NCBI GenBank assembly: GCA_025201845.1
Contig: MU603946.1
Coordinates: 1 to 64,000 of the forward strand
Direction of reading: 5' to 3'
Source: Martensiomyces pterosporus
Lineage: Eukaryota > Kickxellomycota > Kickxellomycetes > Kickxellales > Kickxellaceae
DNA length: 64,000 nt
Shown in pieces: positions 20,226 through 32,500 of the stretch; position 1 is the first letter of the stretch; each line of letters begins with the position of its first letter. The notes beneath the pieces are model-generated. The model did not search any database. It was not told the origin of the DNA and was given only the letters and a program-made list of their open reading frames with translations. The translations under genes were made by a program, and so were the position numbers.

Positions 20226-21137
20226 ATGACGGACATGGCGAGACAGCTCCTGCAGGAGCTGATGGGGGAATTCCAGGACAGCGGCAAAAGCTACACTGAC
20301 CGGGACGTGTGCAAGAACCACTTGGTGAGCTTCTGCCCACACCAGCTCTTCACCAACACAAAAGCGGACCTGGGGCCGTGCGACCTAGTACACGACGACC
20401 GCCTGCGCGAAGCGTACCAAAAGTCGGACGACCGGGGACGCTTAGGATACGAAGACGACTTCTACCAGCGACTGCAGCGGCTGGTAAACGACCTTCAACG
20501 CAAAGTTAAGCGTGCGCTTGATCGAATCACCACGGAGGCAGATGAGCAGCTGGTAAATCCGTATAAGGAGGAGAAAGAAGAAAAGGCGATTATGCTGGAC
20601 GAGAGGATCAAGGGGATGCTCAGGCGGATTGAGGAGTGCGGTGAAGGTGGTCGTGTGGAGGAGGCGCTGGATATTTATGTGCAGATGGAGAAGCTCAAGA
20701 GTGATCTGGCTGCGCTGAAGGAGCGAATCGATTCGGTGAATCCAATGTTCAAAAACGAAAAGAGGCTCGAGGTCTGCGACGTATGCGGCGCGTTCCTGGT
20801 TCCCAACGATGCGTCAAAGAGGCTGGACGCTCACATTGAGGGCAAGCAGCACCAGGGATACATCAAGATCCAGAAAGCGCTGGAGGAGTTCAAGCGTCAA
20901 GGTGGTGCTGTGCGAGAAAGCAGAGGGGCCGCCGGTGGCGACCATTATGGCGGGAGGAACTACTCGGGCGGTCGTCGGCGCCACGATGGCGGCGGCTATA
21001 GATCTCGATCCCGCTCCCGGTCTCGCTCTCGGTCGCCGTACCACCGACGGGACAAGCGAGGCGGCTACGACGACTACAGCGGTGGATATGCTAGGGACTA
21101 CTCGCGCAAACGGCGCAGAGACGGCAGGCGCTACTAG
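20226..21137 (+). CDS. LUC7: LUC7-like U1 snRNP splicing factor
   Basis: U1 snRNP-associated factor that helps select 5' splice sites. 303 residues, one exon. It begins with the LUC7 helix RQLLQELMGEF, then the first zinc finger (CKNHLVSFCPHQLF). A long coiled coil follows at about residues 80-170. The second, C2H2-type finger is CDVCGAFL with HIEGKQH further on. The tail is Gly/Arg-rich with an RS run (SRSRSRSRSRSP), as in metazoan LUC7L proteins and unlike the short budding-yeast protein. It converges with COX23 at 168 bases. Confidence 0.96.
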   Translation: MTDMARQLLQELMGEFQDSGKSYTDRDVCKNHLVSFCPHQLFTNTKADLGPCDLVHDDRLREAYQKSDDRGRLGYEDDFYQRLQRLVNDLQRKVKRALDRITTEADEQLVNPYKEEKEEKAIMLDERIKGMLRRIEECGEGGRVEEALDIYVQMEKLKSDLAALKERIDSVNPMFKNEKRLEVCDVCGAFLVPNDASKRLDAHIEGKQHQGYIKIQKALEEFKRQGGAVRESRGAAGGDHYGGRNYSGGRRRHDGGGYRSRSRSRSRSRSPYHRRDKRGGYDDYSGGYARDYSRKRRRDGRRY

Positions 21138-21304
21138 TGAGATGGCATGTCGGCGTGCTGCTCCCCTCTCTGCCAAAAGGCGCATTTGCCTAGTCCTCAA
21201 AACTCGTTACCGCGATCAACCACACACGTGCTGAATCGACTATTGCTCGCGTGTATTCTAGTTTTTAAAAAAGGAGTGGATACGTGGCATAAAACAAATC
21301 ACGC

Positions 21305-21565
21305 CTACTGGGTGGATCCAGATAGCCTAGCCTTCCTGCGCTCCTGCACCCACATCTGCTTGCATTCTCTGTAAGCAGCAAAGTACTCGCTGCACAGATT
21401 CTTGTCGTAGTTGTTTTCGTCAAGGCACTTGAAGCTCGCCTTCGCCTCGATGGCGCATGGATCCATGAACTTTGAGGATTTTTTGTTTTCGAACTCGCTC
21501 AGAGTGACCCGTCGCACCTCCTTCTCCTGCGAGTACTTGCGAATGTCGCTTGTCGTGTCGGACAT
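21305..21565 (-). CDS. COX23: Twin CX9C protein COX23/CHCHD7
   Basis: Small mitochondrial intermembrane-space protein needed for cytochrome c oxidase assembly, imported by the Mia40 disulphide relay. 86 residues. Two CX9C motifs form a CHCH fold: CAIEAKASFKC and CSEYFAAYREC. The flanking segments FMDPC, LDENNYDKNLC and YRECKQMW are characteristic of Cox23. There is no N-terminal presequence, as expected for a Mia40 substrate. No intron seen. Confidence 0.93.
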   Translation of the reverse strand: MSDTTSDIRKYSQEKEVRRVTLSEFENKKSSKFMDPCAIEAKASFKCLDENNYDKNLCSEYFAAYRECKQMWVQERRKARLSGSTQ

Positions 21566-23205
21566 CTCAACCGGGCGAGCGTGGGTATGGAGTAGGCTGG
21601 GGGAGAGTGTGCTGCAAGGCGCTTATGTATGAAAAGGGCTGACTGCGTCGATAGCGGGCGGTCTGACAAATGCGCTTGCGCTTTTCAGGCTGATCTGGTG
21701 GCTTGTCCTGTTATGGCCTGGTCGCACAGGCGGTGAGTGGGTGCAAAAAAAATACACCCCTGAGACATCTGGGCTGTGGTTCTGGCACACGAATGAGTGA
21801 CGAGGCACGGAGCCGGCCTTTCTTACGCAAGCATAGGGGGTGGCAGAGGCGGCGTCCGCGCTTTCATGTGTGGCTGCATAGGAGCAGCCCAGAGCATCTC
21901 TTATTTAAATGGCATATGGCCTGTTTCCTGTGGTAGTCAGTCGCCTTGGCCCACTTTTGCAAGCATGGCGCCTGGCTGCTTTTAGTAGCTGCAGAGGGAG
22001 GAAACCCAAGGAATATTGGGTTGAGCCAGCCCACACTCTCTCTGTAGCCGCCTTCTGCCGCACAGCCATTCTATTCAGAACCGATCTAACCAAAAAGAGC
22101 TAACACCACGACAGCAAGGAAGCCAGAGTGTCTACACATGTCCTCCAAAAGCGTGCTCCGAGTCTGCAAACACCGAAGTCCGGACTGCGCACCGCTCGGA
22201 GAGACTGGCGCTGTAATAATAGCAACAGGAATCCGCTGAACGCAGCACGAAAGAATGGCTGGGTGGTGCATCCACCGAGTACTCCGTGTGAAGACGAAAA
22301 GCACACTGTTGTCATGTTTTCCTTTTTTTTTTCTCGCACCATCAGCATGCAGCTCCAGTTACCCACCCCCTTTTTGTGTCCAGTATTTGCGACGTTGGGA
22401 TACAGGAGGAAGCACCAAGGCGGCGGGTTTTTTTCTAGCATAGGACGGGTATGGGCTGCACAGGTTGGACAGACGACGGAGGTTTCTTTGCATTAGGTTA
22501 GACTGGCCTTTCCTACCCGATTGGGCAAACCCGTCCACCGTGCAAACGAGGAGCGGTATCGATGGGAAAGGCATGCATACATACATACACGCATATGCTG
22601 TGTACATATTGTTACATATCGAGCACGCATTCGAGAACACATCCAGGGCTCATTGCACCCGATTGGGCAGCGGAGCCACGGTGGGACGAGCGAGCAAAGC
22701 AGAGGGTGGAGCGGGGCTGTGTCCCTGAAAAGAAATAGCGCCTCCAGTGAGCAGAGGACCCCACAAGCGCCAGCACGCCTTGCATGTACCATGGGCTGGC
22801 GCGAGGACGGTAGAGAGGCACAGATGAACACTGAGTGGCATGTAGTACAACCCCTGTCTAAATCGAATCGCCGTAAATACAACAGTAATAATTCGAGACG
22901 GGAGGAACGAGCGAATGTGGAAAGAGCGTGAGCTGGGTAGGGTGGGAATCTCGGCCTAGACATGCGACTATGCAGCGTGCCAGCGTGCCAGCGAGCAAAG
23001 CATCGAGATGGAGAAGCTGGCCAGTGTTTAATATCGCATATGCTTTGAAGAATAACCATGAAGTCAAACTGGCGAGTGAAGACAGAGAAAATTTGCCGAG
23101 AAGATCGGCATACAAATTAGACATGCTGGAGTAACACCTGTCTTGCCATGTACACCTTTGCTGCAGCATTTCACCTCTTAGTCCTGCATGGTGGGACGGA
23201 CAAAG

Positions 23206-23229
23206 CAGCATGGCATGGCATGGCATGGG
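23206..23229. repeat. Short TGGCA pentanucleotide repeat
   Basis: AGCA followed by three full TGGCA units and a partial one. Simple slippage repeat with no gene around it. Confidence 0.8.
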
Positions 23230-26200
23230 TATGCCGAGCAGGCCCGTCGAATGCACATTCGCAGTAGGTTGCCACCAGACAGCAAAAGAGGGGCTGCGAA
23301 GGAGCACGAAAGAGACTATAAAAAGGATCACTGAATACTCCACCCGCATGGGTTACACGAATACTGCAAGTCAGAAAAAGGCACAGCTGAAAAGCGCCCT
23401 TCTGCCCCACCAGAAAAGCAATGCAGACATCAAGGCTGCTGCTCAGCTGTTGGCCGTCGCTCTCCCGTCCCCACTGCTCAGCACGGAGAGAGGTGGATGG
23501 AGATGCATGCGTGAGTCTCAGCAGGCGGCTCCGACGGTTGAGGAGGAGAACGGGCCTGCAGAACGAAGCGCCAACAGTGTGCTTCGAATCTCGTAATCAA
23601 TAAAAGCAAAATACCCAGGGATCCACCATCTTACGTTTCAAGTTTGTGTAACTGCTGCTCCACACTTCATTCCGGCTCTTTGCAAGTGCTGCTGAATTTG
23701 CCCAGCGGCTGCTGTGCTCACAAAGCTGCTTATTTTTAGCGAGCTGTCTTTTTCAGTCTGGCATCGTAGCACAACAGAGGAACATGCAAGTGAGAGCATC
23801 GCGGGAAAGAAAAAAAAAGGAGAACGGCAGCAAAACGGAGAGGGAGCAAGAGAGGGTTCTGGAGTGAGCAGCAGCCCGTTCAAAGCCACTGTAGAGACAA
23901 ACATGGATCCACCGTAGCCCGACCGTCCTCTGTGCATCTCGCAACCGCCCCGTTTGCAGCAGGTGGAGCGGGCGCATGGATAAATTTGGAGCGTAAGAGG
24001 TAGAAGACGCGCCATTGGTGTGCTGCCTCAGACCAGGGCCGTCCCAGGCAGTCCCAGGGGTCTGCTGAGTCTATCTACAGGCTACATCGAGTTTATTGGG
24101 GCTGTGGACCGAGCTTGCGAAGCCGATGGTGCGTTTGTGTGTGGGGAAAATTTCAGGCTGCAAGGCTGGGCGCACTAGGTGCCAAGACATGCGCACACAG
24201 CCTGCGCCTTCTGCCCTCGATCCTTCATTTGGCCCCTGTGAAAGCCGCAAAGACCAAGCATGTTTTATTTGCAGTGGCCAGCGCGCAGGCTTGCACGCGC
24301 TCCTGGCAGCCATCAAGGCAAAGCGTAGGTGGCTCGGCTAATAGCCTGCACACGTTTTCTGGCTCAGATCTGTATTAGCCTTATAGAGAAGAGGGCAAAG
24401 CGTCGATGGGGCTGCTGTGTTCGTCTGCTGTTGCACCTTGCGCGCAAAACTGAGCCCCGCCAATCAGGGATGAACCACTTGCTTCCGCCAGCCACCGCTT
24501 CTGCAAAACGATGCTGCTTGCTGTCCCTCCTGGAGAAGAGCAGGGCAAGGTTTCGAATGAAAATGGTGGTTTGCTTTGAGCAGCAGAGGCGACAGAGAGC
24601 GAAGCAAGCATCAACAGGAATGCAGCAGGCTCGCTCGCCCCGTTGCAGCTGTGTTAACAAATCACAGCAAAGACTTGCATAGCAGAGCCTTGGGTATCCC
24701 GTGTAACCAGTCCATCCTTCTTGGGTGTAGGTGGAATCGCATTTTGCTGTTTGGCCTGGTACTTTTTATTCGCACTCTTAGCACAGGTATTCTCTTTTCA
24801 TAGAACATTCTGTCGGCGGGCAGCCAGGAACCCAATTTCCTGCGCTCGGTGTGTAGGAGCTGCGATTAGCACAGCTTTTTGCCCTCGCCTCATCTGCACA
24901 CAAGTCTGCAATTGGCTCAGCCCCGCCTTTCCGTTGCGCGCATGCTTGCGGGTTACGCTCGCCTGTAGTAGCGAGTAATAATTAAACGCCAACGGAGTGG
25001 GTGGGTCCATCCGGTCCATTTCTCATGTATATTAAAACCAAGCGCAAAAGACCCGGTTCTTGGTGGCACGGACCCAAAAATAAGCGGCGGCGTGCAAATG
25101 GCAGCTTTTCTTTCTGCTGTCGCTGCAGCAGCATAAGGCATGATAGTAAGCAATGGAGCCCAATTATTGGCACAGTGCTCGCTCGCAGGCGCGTACAGGG
25201 GCAAGCAATCTTTGGTCCGAATTAGCGGCTCACTGAGCACAAAAACCATGTGCTTGTGCCCCTGCCAGCGGGTGAAGCTTTAATGGCAGCGACACGGTCA
25301 CAAAACGATGGGCAGAGGCCCTTTCTTTGGACCATGCTGTGGGCCCAACACTGCATCTAATCTTTACTGCCAACAGGCTGTGAATGCCGCCAACGGTGTG
25401 GAAAGCGGAAGGAGTGCCCGTGAACTCCGAACGAGGTGCCAAAAAAGGAAGCAAACAAGGCGTGGAGTGTCACGGCTTGGCCAATACTGTTTCAGCAGCA
25501 TGTCAGGCAGGCCTGCGCTTGTGTGTGGAGCTGGCTGTTTCTTGCGTGGTTCGAGGGCATGGCGAGTGCAGTGGTGATCCCCTCCTTGCATACTTTGGCG
25601 GGCTTTCCATTAGCAGACACGCCGTGTTCTGTGGGGAAACAGCAAGTGTGCAATTGGACTGGACACGAGTGCGAACGCAGCTGCGAGCTGCGGCAAGTAT
25701 CCGGACGTTTAAGTAAAGCAAGGCATGGCACAATCCACACATGCATATGTGCACAGCCTGAATCGGCAGTGGTGCGTATACATTTATGGCGCTTTAAGTA
25801 ACTTGGCTTTGCTCATGTGTAGGCTTCAGTCGCCTCCAGCAACAGCGGAAATCTAATCGGTATTTATAGAGCATTGCTGAATCATACAGTGCCCTCTTCC
25901 CAATAATACCCAAGAGCCACCTTGATCAAAGGGCCAGAAACTAATTTGGTAAAAGTTCCCGTGCAAGGATAAGGGGTTGGGTGCTGTACGAGGTACTGGT
26001 GAAATTATTGAAGGCCGCCCGGTACAGGCACACAGGCATACAGGCACACAGATACAGCTTGGCCAGCATGGTGTCTATCCTTCCATCCCGCAGTTCCATA
26101 TTGGGAGAGCAGAGTCATGTCGCCAATGATGGATAATACGCCCTGCCGCCAGTGGACAAACGTGTTTTTAGAATGGCCGGCGTCTGGACTGTGAGCAGAC

Positions 26201-28466
26201 GCTGCCAGATGCGTGTAGTAGAAAACGACCACATGAATGAAAGGTCGTGTCTGGGCGCAGTCATCATACTGGCAGTGTAAATGCGATTATTGTGCTGGTT
26301 TGTGTGCATAAATAGAGCATGCTGGATCAACAATGTTGTCCTCGCCTTTGCCGCTGGTGTTAGTGTTGGTGCTGCCATGGCAGTCACTCACAATCCAGGA
26401 ATTCTCGCATGGCAGATAATGCATACCATCAATTGACAGGGTCGGTGAAATTGCTACAGCGGTGATAGCTGCAACAGAGGCAGCAGAAAATGCGCATTCT
26501 CTTGCTGCCTTTGCCAGCGAGCCTGCTTTATATGCTCTTGTTGAGCGGTTGCTCACTTGCGATCAATGTGTACATGCAGCGTGGCAGAATGCTGCTTGTG
26601 TTCATCATTCATCAGAAACACAAAACACAACAAAGGGGAGGCCATGGAATGAAACAGAATGGCTTGGTCAGAAAGAAGGAATAAGCTGCAAATTAACTAC
26701 AAATGAATGAAGCTGGCACTAGCCACACACATACACGGGCAGATCTGCTGCTGAAGACCGTAAACAGCGCTGCCTCGGCAGCACCAACATCAGCTGCGAA
26801 AAGCAGCTGCTAACAATTACTTGGCCAGAACTCGGAAGCACAGGCGAGATGTGTCTCGCTGAAGGCTGCATAGCGACGATGCCTTGAGAGCCTTTTGATG
26901 GTAGGGTTTCTGGATCCCTCTTTATGGCATAGAAATTAGCATATCCAAATTCGAGAATTAACAAGCCGTTCTCGCCACAGACATTTCTGAAATTAATGAC
27001 TTGGTCCTCCCCCATTCATTCTGGAATCTCGCTTGTTGCATTCGCAGAGGAAAACAAAGCACCTCTGCAAACAGAAAGCTGCTGGCTGCCGCTTGTCTCT
27101 GGCATTGAAGAAAGGATGGGGACAGCCCGTATGTGGATGTTGTTTAGCCGCAAAGCAGTAGCAGCGCTGTTTGCTGCAGAAAAAGATGTCCCTCCTTGCC
27201 CGGCTCAATCGCCAGCTAAGCGCTCATAGAATGCTGGCCAGACTGTATAGGCTGCCGCCTGGTTGTTTGCAGCGCCCACATGCACGCACTGGGAGCTAAC
27301 AAGAGGCGCTATGGCTTGTTGATCCAGCACAAAACAGCCAAACAGAAAAGCAGCAGCAGAAGCTCACATACAAGGCGGCGTCAGAATGGCGCACATGCTT
27401 TTTCAAACATGCCTCATACATGTTGCAGGCCAAGCGTGCTGCAAATAGAAGAGCGCCGACGGAGGCCACGCAAGCGGGAGCAAGGCAGCTGGACAGAAAC
27501 ACAGAGCGGTTATTGTTTGCTATTATTGCTGCAATGCAGCGATGCACATGCTGCCATCTAGGCGCTAGTGCTCTCCTCTGCCTCCGCTCTGCGTGTGCTG
27601 GGCTCGATTTGGCATGGCCTAGGCGTCAATGTGGGTCTGCAGCGAGCAAGCTTGGGGCACGCCTTGCTGTTTCGAGCGCTCAGTCGTGCCTCCCGGCGCT
27701 GTCATTGTCATCAAAAAGCATGAGCTAGAAGCTCGACTCCAGCGGGGCGGGCGGGTATGGAGAAGCCACCCGGGGGGGGGCAGCCTGGGGTTTGCTGGTC
27801 ACTGATCGCTCCAGCGAGTTAATAAAATCGTGGACCATCCCACAGCTAGCGCTTGCAGCCTTGTGCGCTGTGCCAGCCGCTGCCCATCGCGCCTTGGGCT
27901 GCGCTCCACTCGTTTTCCAGCTGGTGAAGCGCGCCTGCCCTATGGCTGTGGCGGGAAGGGGTGTTCCCAACCCCTCCCCGCTGCTCGGCACAGGGCCTTT
28001 TTTGCTCGCGCGCTACACCCCCCTCCTCGTCACATTTCCTGTGTTGCTAATTTGGATGTGCGCTGAGCAAAGTGTGACGAAGCCTTTCTATGAAAAAAGA
28101 GGCGAACCGGTGGTCGGAACACGGCTGCCGCACCCACCCCCTCCACCCCCGCCTGCTGTGCCAGCCCATGTTTTCTGGCGGGCAAAAGGCACAAAAGGCG
28201 CTGGACAAGCGACAATATCAAATAAAAGCACTTGTGCATTTTTGACATGGCTGGAGCAGGAAGGACGAGAAAAATTATTCGCTTTCTTTCGCCTTGCCTG
28301 CTTATAAGCGAGCCCAAAGTCTCCCAGCCTCTCCAAACCCGTCTTACGCTTAATCATTCATTTCGCTTTGGCTCTCACTCCCAGTCGCTGCTCTCCACTT
28401 CATTTCAGCGTTTAGATATATTGCCTAGCCTGGGCTCAAATCTTGCTTTAATACTTTGTTAGCCAC

Positions 28467-28484
28467 GCACACACACACACACAC
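28467..28484. repeat. (CA)n microsatellite
   Basis: About nine CA dinucleotides in the gene-poor block, followed by a pyrimidine-rich stretch to about 28625. Confidence 0.85.
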
Positions 28485-29199
28485 GCACGGCCAGCACCTT
28501 CTTTGCTCTGTTAAAAGCCCACGCATAGCGCCCTCATACGAGAGAACCAGTTTTCCTGCTTTCTCTCTCTGCTCTCTTGCCCTCTCTGCTCCCTCTGCGC
28601 TCTTGCCCTCGCTGCCTTTCACTTGTAAACGAGCTTTGCTCGCCGCTCTCATATACGCTCTCTTTGCGACAGCCCCCTGCTGCTGCAGCCTATCTCACCA
28701 ATCGAGCCCTGTTGATACAGTGAGTGGGGTTGGCACAACAAGCCTTGCTTTGCGCGTTCTGCACAACCTTTTTGCCCAAGGCTCTCATACTATACAGGGT
28801 ACGTCTTTAACTGCTGCCACAAGAGCCAGCAATGCTCCTTGTTTTTGCCACATACATATACAGCACATCCACTGGCTCTGCCCCTGCTACGCCAGCCTGC
28901 CGATTCGGTGGGGGTGGCTCTACTCTACCATCGCCATCGCCTGTTGCTAACCTCTGCGCATTTCCAGCTGCCTTTCTGGTTGCCCGATTATATAGGGAGT
29001 AGCCTGGCTCTTCACTCTGCCCTGCCTTGCCTGCAGCCATCAAGCCATTTTTGGGGTGGGGAAATCACACACATCTTAGCGCCGTTGCTGCTCCACATTC
29101 AAGTCTCGCCTCCGTGGTTCCCTTCTGCCCAGCACAAACCCACCTGTCCACCCACCCACCAAACCCACTGACGCTCACCCACCAATTTTATTCTTGCTC

Positions 29200-29207
29200 T
29201 ATAAATA
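29200..29207 (+). promoter_or_regulatory. Putative TATA box of SOK1
   Basis: TATAAATA in plus orientation, about 360 bases upstream of the chosen ATG. The stretch between is C- and T-rich, as fungal leaders often are. Confidence 0.45.
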
Positions 29208-29561
29208 CGAGCTTTCTGCAGTGAACGGGGGACAGCAGAACGTACTACCGAGCACTATTGGCAGAAAGGGCCCTCAGCCGGGGAGTAAACTGCCACAAGG
29301 CGAATACCATTTAAATACCAGCACCCCTCCTATCCACGCCCCCAGTCACGCCTGCCCTGTCTTTCTCCGACACAGATATACTGCTGCCTCCACATACATT
29401 CTGCTCTTATACACCCGCGCATTTATATCTTGGCATGTCCACAGTTCGGCACTCCCTCTACACCCTCTTCGCTTCCACATAATTGTATATCCGCATCCTC
29501 TGTTCTTTATCTGGCACCTTTTTATACACAGCCCCACTTATCTTCCTCCGCATCCACGATC

Positions 29562-32500
29562 ATGTCCGAGTCCTTCACCACACAGGGCAACGACTACTTG
29601 CCCACACACCACACCCAAACATCCACATCCCGCGATGAGCCCGCCAGCTCATCCACATCCTCGGCCACCCCGCAGTTCCTCTCCACACAGAACACGCAGG
29701 CCTTCCAGCTAAGAGACCCAGCGCAGGCAAGAGAAGCCACGCCGCCTAGCGACTCTGACTCGGAGTGCAGTGCGGCAAACACCGGCGCCGCCAGCACCAG
29801 CGCCAGCTCCACATCTCCACTTTCGCCCTTGGTTGCGAATGACGCCTGTGTGACCGCCATTTCCCCCGCTGCTGCCGCTGCCGCCCCCGCATGCATCAGC
29901 CGTGTTGGAAGCAGGATCATTGACATTAACGCAGCTGTTGCTGCTGCCCCCTCCACAGCTGTTGTCAGCTCGCCATCCTCATCACCCGAGTTTAATTCAC
30001 TCTCATCTGATCTTCGACGCCGCAGTGCTGCTGCCTCATCATGCTCCTGGCCCAGCATTTCCGCCTCGGCAGCGAATGCAGTAGACACCAGCGCCTTGGC
30101 AGCTGCCAGCGGTGGTTGCGCGCCAGGCAGCACGGCGACCACTGGCAGCCTGCTGTCTGTGGCGGGGGCAGCGGAGACTGCGGCGGTGGTCAGACGAGGC
30201 ATCAAGCGGCGGGGCTCTGATTCATCGATCATTCTGATGGCTGTGGGGGGCTCCGCTGGCGGCAGCAAGGATTCTGCTGCTGTGCCTGCGTATGCCAAAA
30301 GGACGTACCGGGCAAAGACTGCGACTCTTAGCAGAAAGAGGCGGAGTGCTACTGGTTCGGGCTCTTCCTCCGCTGCGCCTGCCGCTCTCGGAAGACGCGG
30401 CAGCGGCAGTGGCGGCTCCCCACGCACCCCTGTTTCGCCGGCACCACTCCGGCTTCCGACTCTGGTGGTCACCCACGCCGCTACGGAATCATTGGCACGC
30501 GGAGGCGTCAGCAGCAGCAATTTGTGCAGTGCGCACAGCCTGCTGCGCACACGTGACTCCCGGAGTGCTGACTGCCTGAGCGGCACGCCGGCTCTGCAGG
30601 TCCATGGAAGCAACAATGGCAGCAAGCAGCGCTTTTCGCCTGGCAGCCAGAGAGCCTCCCCGGCTGTCTTTGTTTCTCCTCCGGCTACGGCTGCTGGTCC
30701 TCCTACTGCCGCCGCCACCACCGCAGGTGACAGGGCCCTGTCCTTCTCGTCCCCACAGACAATGCCAGCAGCTGCTCCTCGCGCTGCAGCAGCCAAGGAG
30801 GCCAAGAAAGCCTTGTGTTCGGCTGTCTCTACTGCCGATGGTCTTCCCCACACTGCAGCTACCCCAGCAGTCACACCCAGCACAGCACAGGCAGCCCCCA
30901 AGGTTGCGCCCCAAGCATCCATCGCCCCCTGCGGTGGGGCTACTGCCGCTGCTGCAGTAGTTGCCGAAAGCGCCCCCAATAGCACTATCGCTGCAGCATC
31001 GACGCCCCCACCCGCATCTGCTCCTGCCCCTGCCCCTGCCCCTACCGCGGCTGCCACTGCTGTGACTCAGCAACAGTCTGCGTTTTTGCAGCCGCCTGCT
31101 ATTGCCAGGCCGTACCAGAAGCACCCGGAGCAGCACCCCTGCGCCCTGCCGCCCATCAACAGATACACGCTGCGCGAGCTCAAGATCCAGAATATTCTGC
31201 AGAACCCACGGCTGCGGCATGAGGTTTTGTTTGAGCCCAAGCTCGAGTTCCGCCCCAACTCAAGCGGCCACCTGGCGGATGCAAAGCAGCGGGCAGCGAT
31301 GCAGTACTGGGCGGTTGTTGAGCATGGGCTGCAAGGCTGGACCGCCGATGGCACCAGCAGCGGCGCCTGTGCGCGGCAGCAACAGCAGCACCACCACCAG
31401 GGCTCGGGCCTAGGCATGTCGGCGATCCCCATGCTGCTCATTGAGCTGCGTGAGATCCTTGCTGAAATGTCGGAGGACTCGCCAAGGGCCGAGCTCACGC
31501 AGTATGCACACGAGCTCCGAGAGCGGCTGGACGAGGAGAGGCTGCGGCGGCAGATCGAGCACAGCGTGTTTGACCCGGTCCCCGTGGTTGTGTATATAGC
31601 CGATGTGATGCGGCAGTTTGCGCAGCCCGAAAGGTGCGCGGCGATTGACCGGCTGGTTTCCTATGTGCGGCGCGGGCGGTTTGTCAAGGCGCTGCGGGCA
31701 GCATTTGACGTGCTGGAGGCTATCAAGATCGACATTGCCAACCACAGCATCGAGATGTACCGCGAGTACATGCGCTCGACGGCCGTTGCGTTTGAGCGGT
31801 CGCACTTCAACCTGGCTCTCCGCCGCAACAGCATCCAGCTGGAGGACACAGCCGAGTGGTGGCGGAAGGCGCTGGCGAGCGGCAAGAAGTACCACATCAG
31901 CCTGGACGACATTTTCTTTGAGGCGTCGCGCGAGCTTATTCTGGACGACGGGCAGGCTGTGCCTGGGCTCTTCCGCATGGACGAGGGCCGCGTGCATGCC
32001 ATCAGGCGCGAGCTGGAGCGGCTGGCCATAGTCGGAGTGGTGTTTTTGGCCTTTGCGCAGTTTCTTCAGATTGCTGGCCGCAACAGCCCGCCGCCACAGC
32101 CTCAGTCGCGCGGGGCAGGAGGCCCATCGTCGCCAGCCACATCGACTGCGGGGGGTGAATTTAAGAATGCCAGCGGACGCGTGGACTTTGAGCGGCTTGC
32201 TGCTGAATGCATGCTGCTGGTGCCTGAAGGCTGCTCTGTTCAATGGTCAGAGTCGCTGATTGTACCTGGCGCCTCCTCTCTCCCTTTGCCAGCCTCGCAA
32301 CAACCGCCTTTTGCCGACAAGAGCACTGCTGCCGGACTTGCTGCCCGTGGTGGCGAGGTTAGCTTCACGCGCCTTGTCACCGAGCTGGTGTCGCTTGCTG
32401 AGCGCGCGCTGGGCAGGGCTGTCAGCCGCGAGGAGGTTGAGGTGCTGGAGCGCACGCTGCTCCGGTCTGCCCGCTATGAGTGCCCGCTGCGCGAGATTGT

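Larger units (their letters stand above)
21566..29561. other. Gene-poor region of about 8 kb upstream of SOK1
   Basis: I read both strands and found no frame with recognisable protein sequence, no tRNA B box and no transposon signature. The translations are rich in Cys/Arg/Ser and look like noise. Present are a (TGGCA)n run near 23206-23229, a G9 run at 27772-27780, a (CA)n run at 28467-28484, a long CT-rich stretch at about 28555-28625, scattered AATAAA motifs (for example near 23600), and a TATAAATA about 360 bases before the SOK1 start. The 3' part probably holds the SOK1 promoter and leader. The remainder may contain noncoding transcripts or lineage-specific short-exon genes that I cannot see. 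Confidence 0.5.

Noticed and set aside
22493..23059. Possible 188-codon gene in the gene-poor block
   Set aside because: Translation has scattered Cys/Arg/Ser, no hydrophobic pattern or motif, and competing frames of equal length overlap it on the other strand.
25553..25565. Possible tRNA B box (GGTTCGAGG)
   Set aside because: The last two bases are not CC, and no A box or stem can be drawn upstream.
27725..28357. Possible genes around the G9 run
   Set aside because: Several overlapping frames on both strands, none with recognisable sequence; the homopolymer also makes the frame unreliable.
29594..31057. Minus-strand Ala-rich frame of 487 codons opposite SOK1
   Set aside because: It arises from the Ala/Ser/Thr-rich low-complexity start of SOK1 read backwards.
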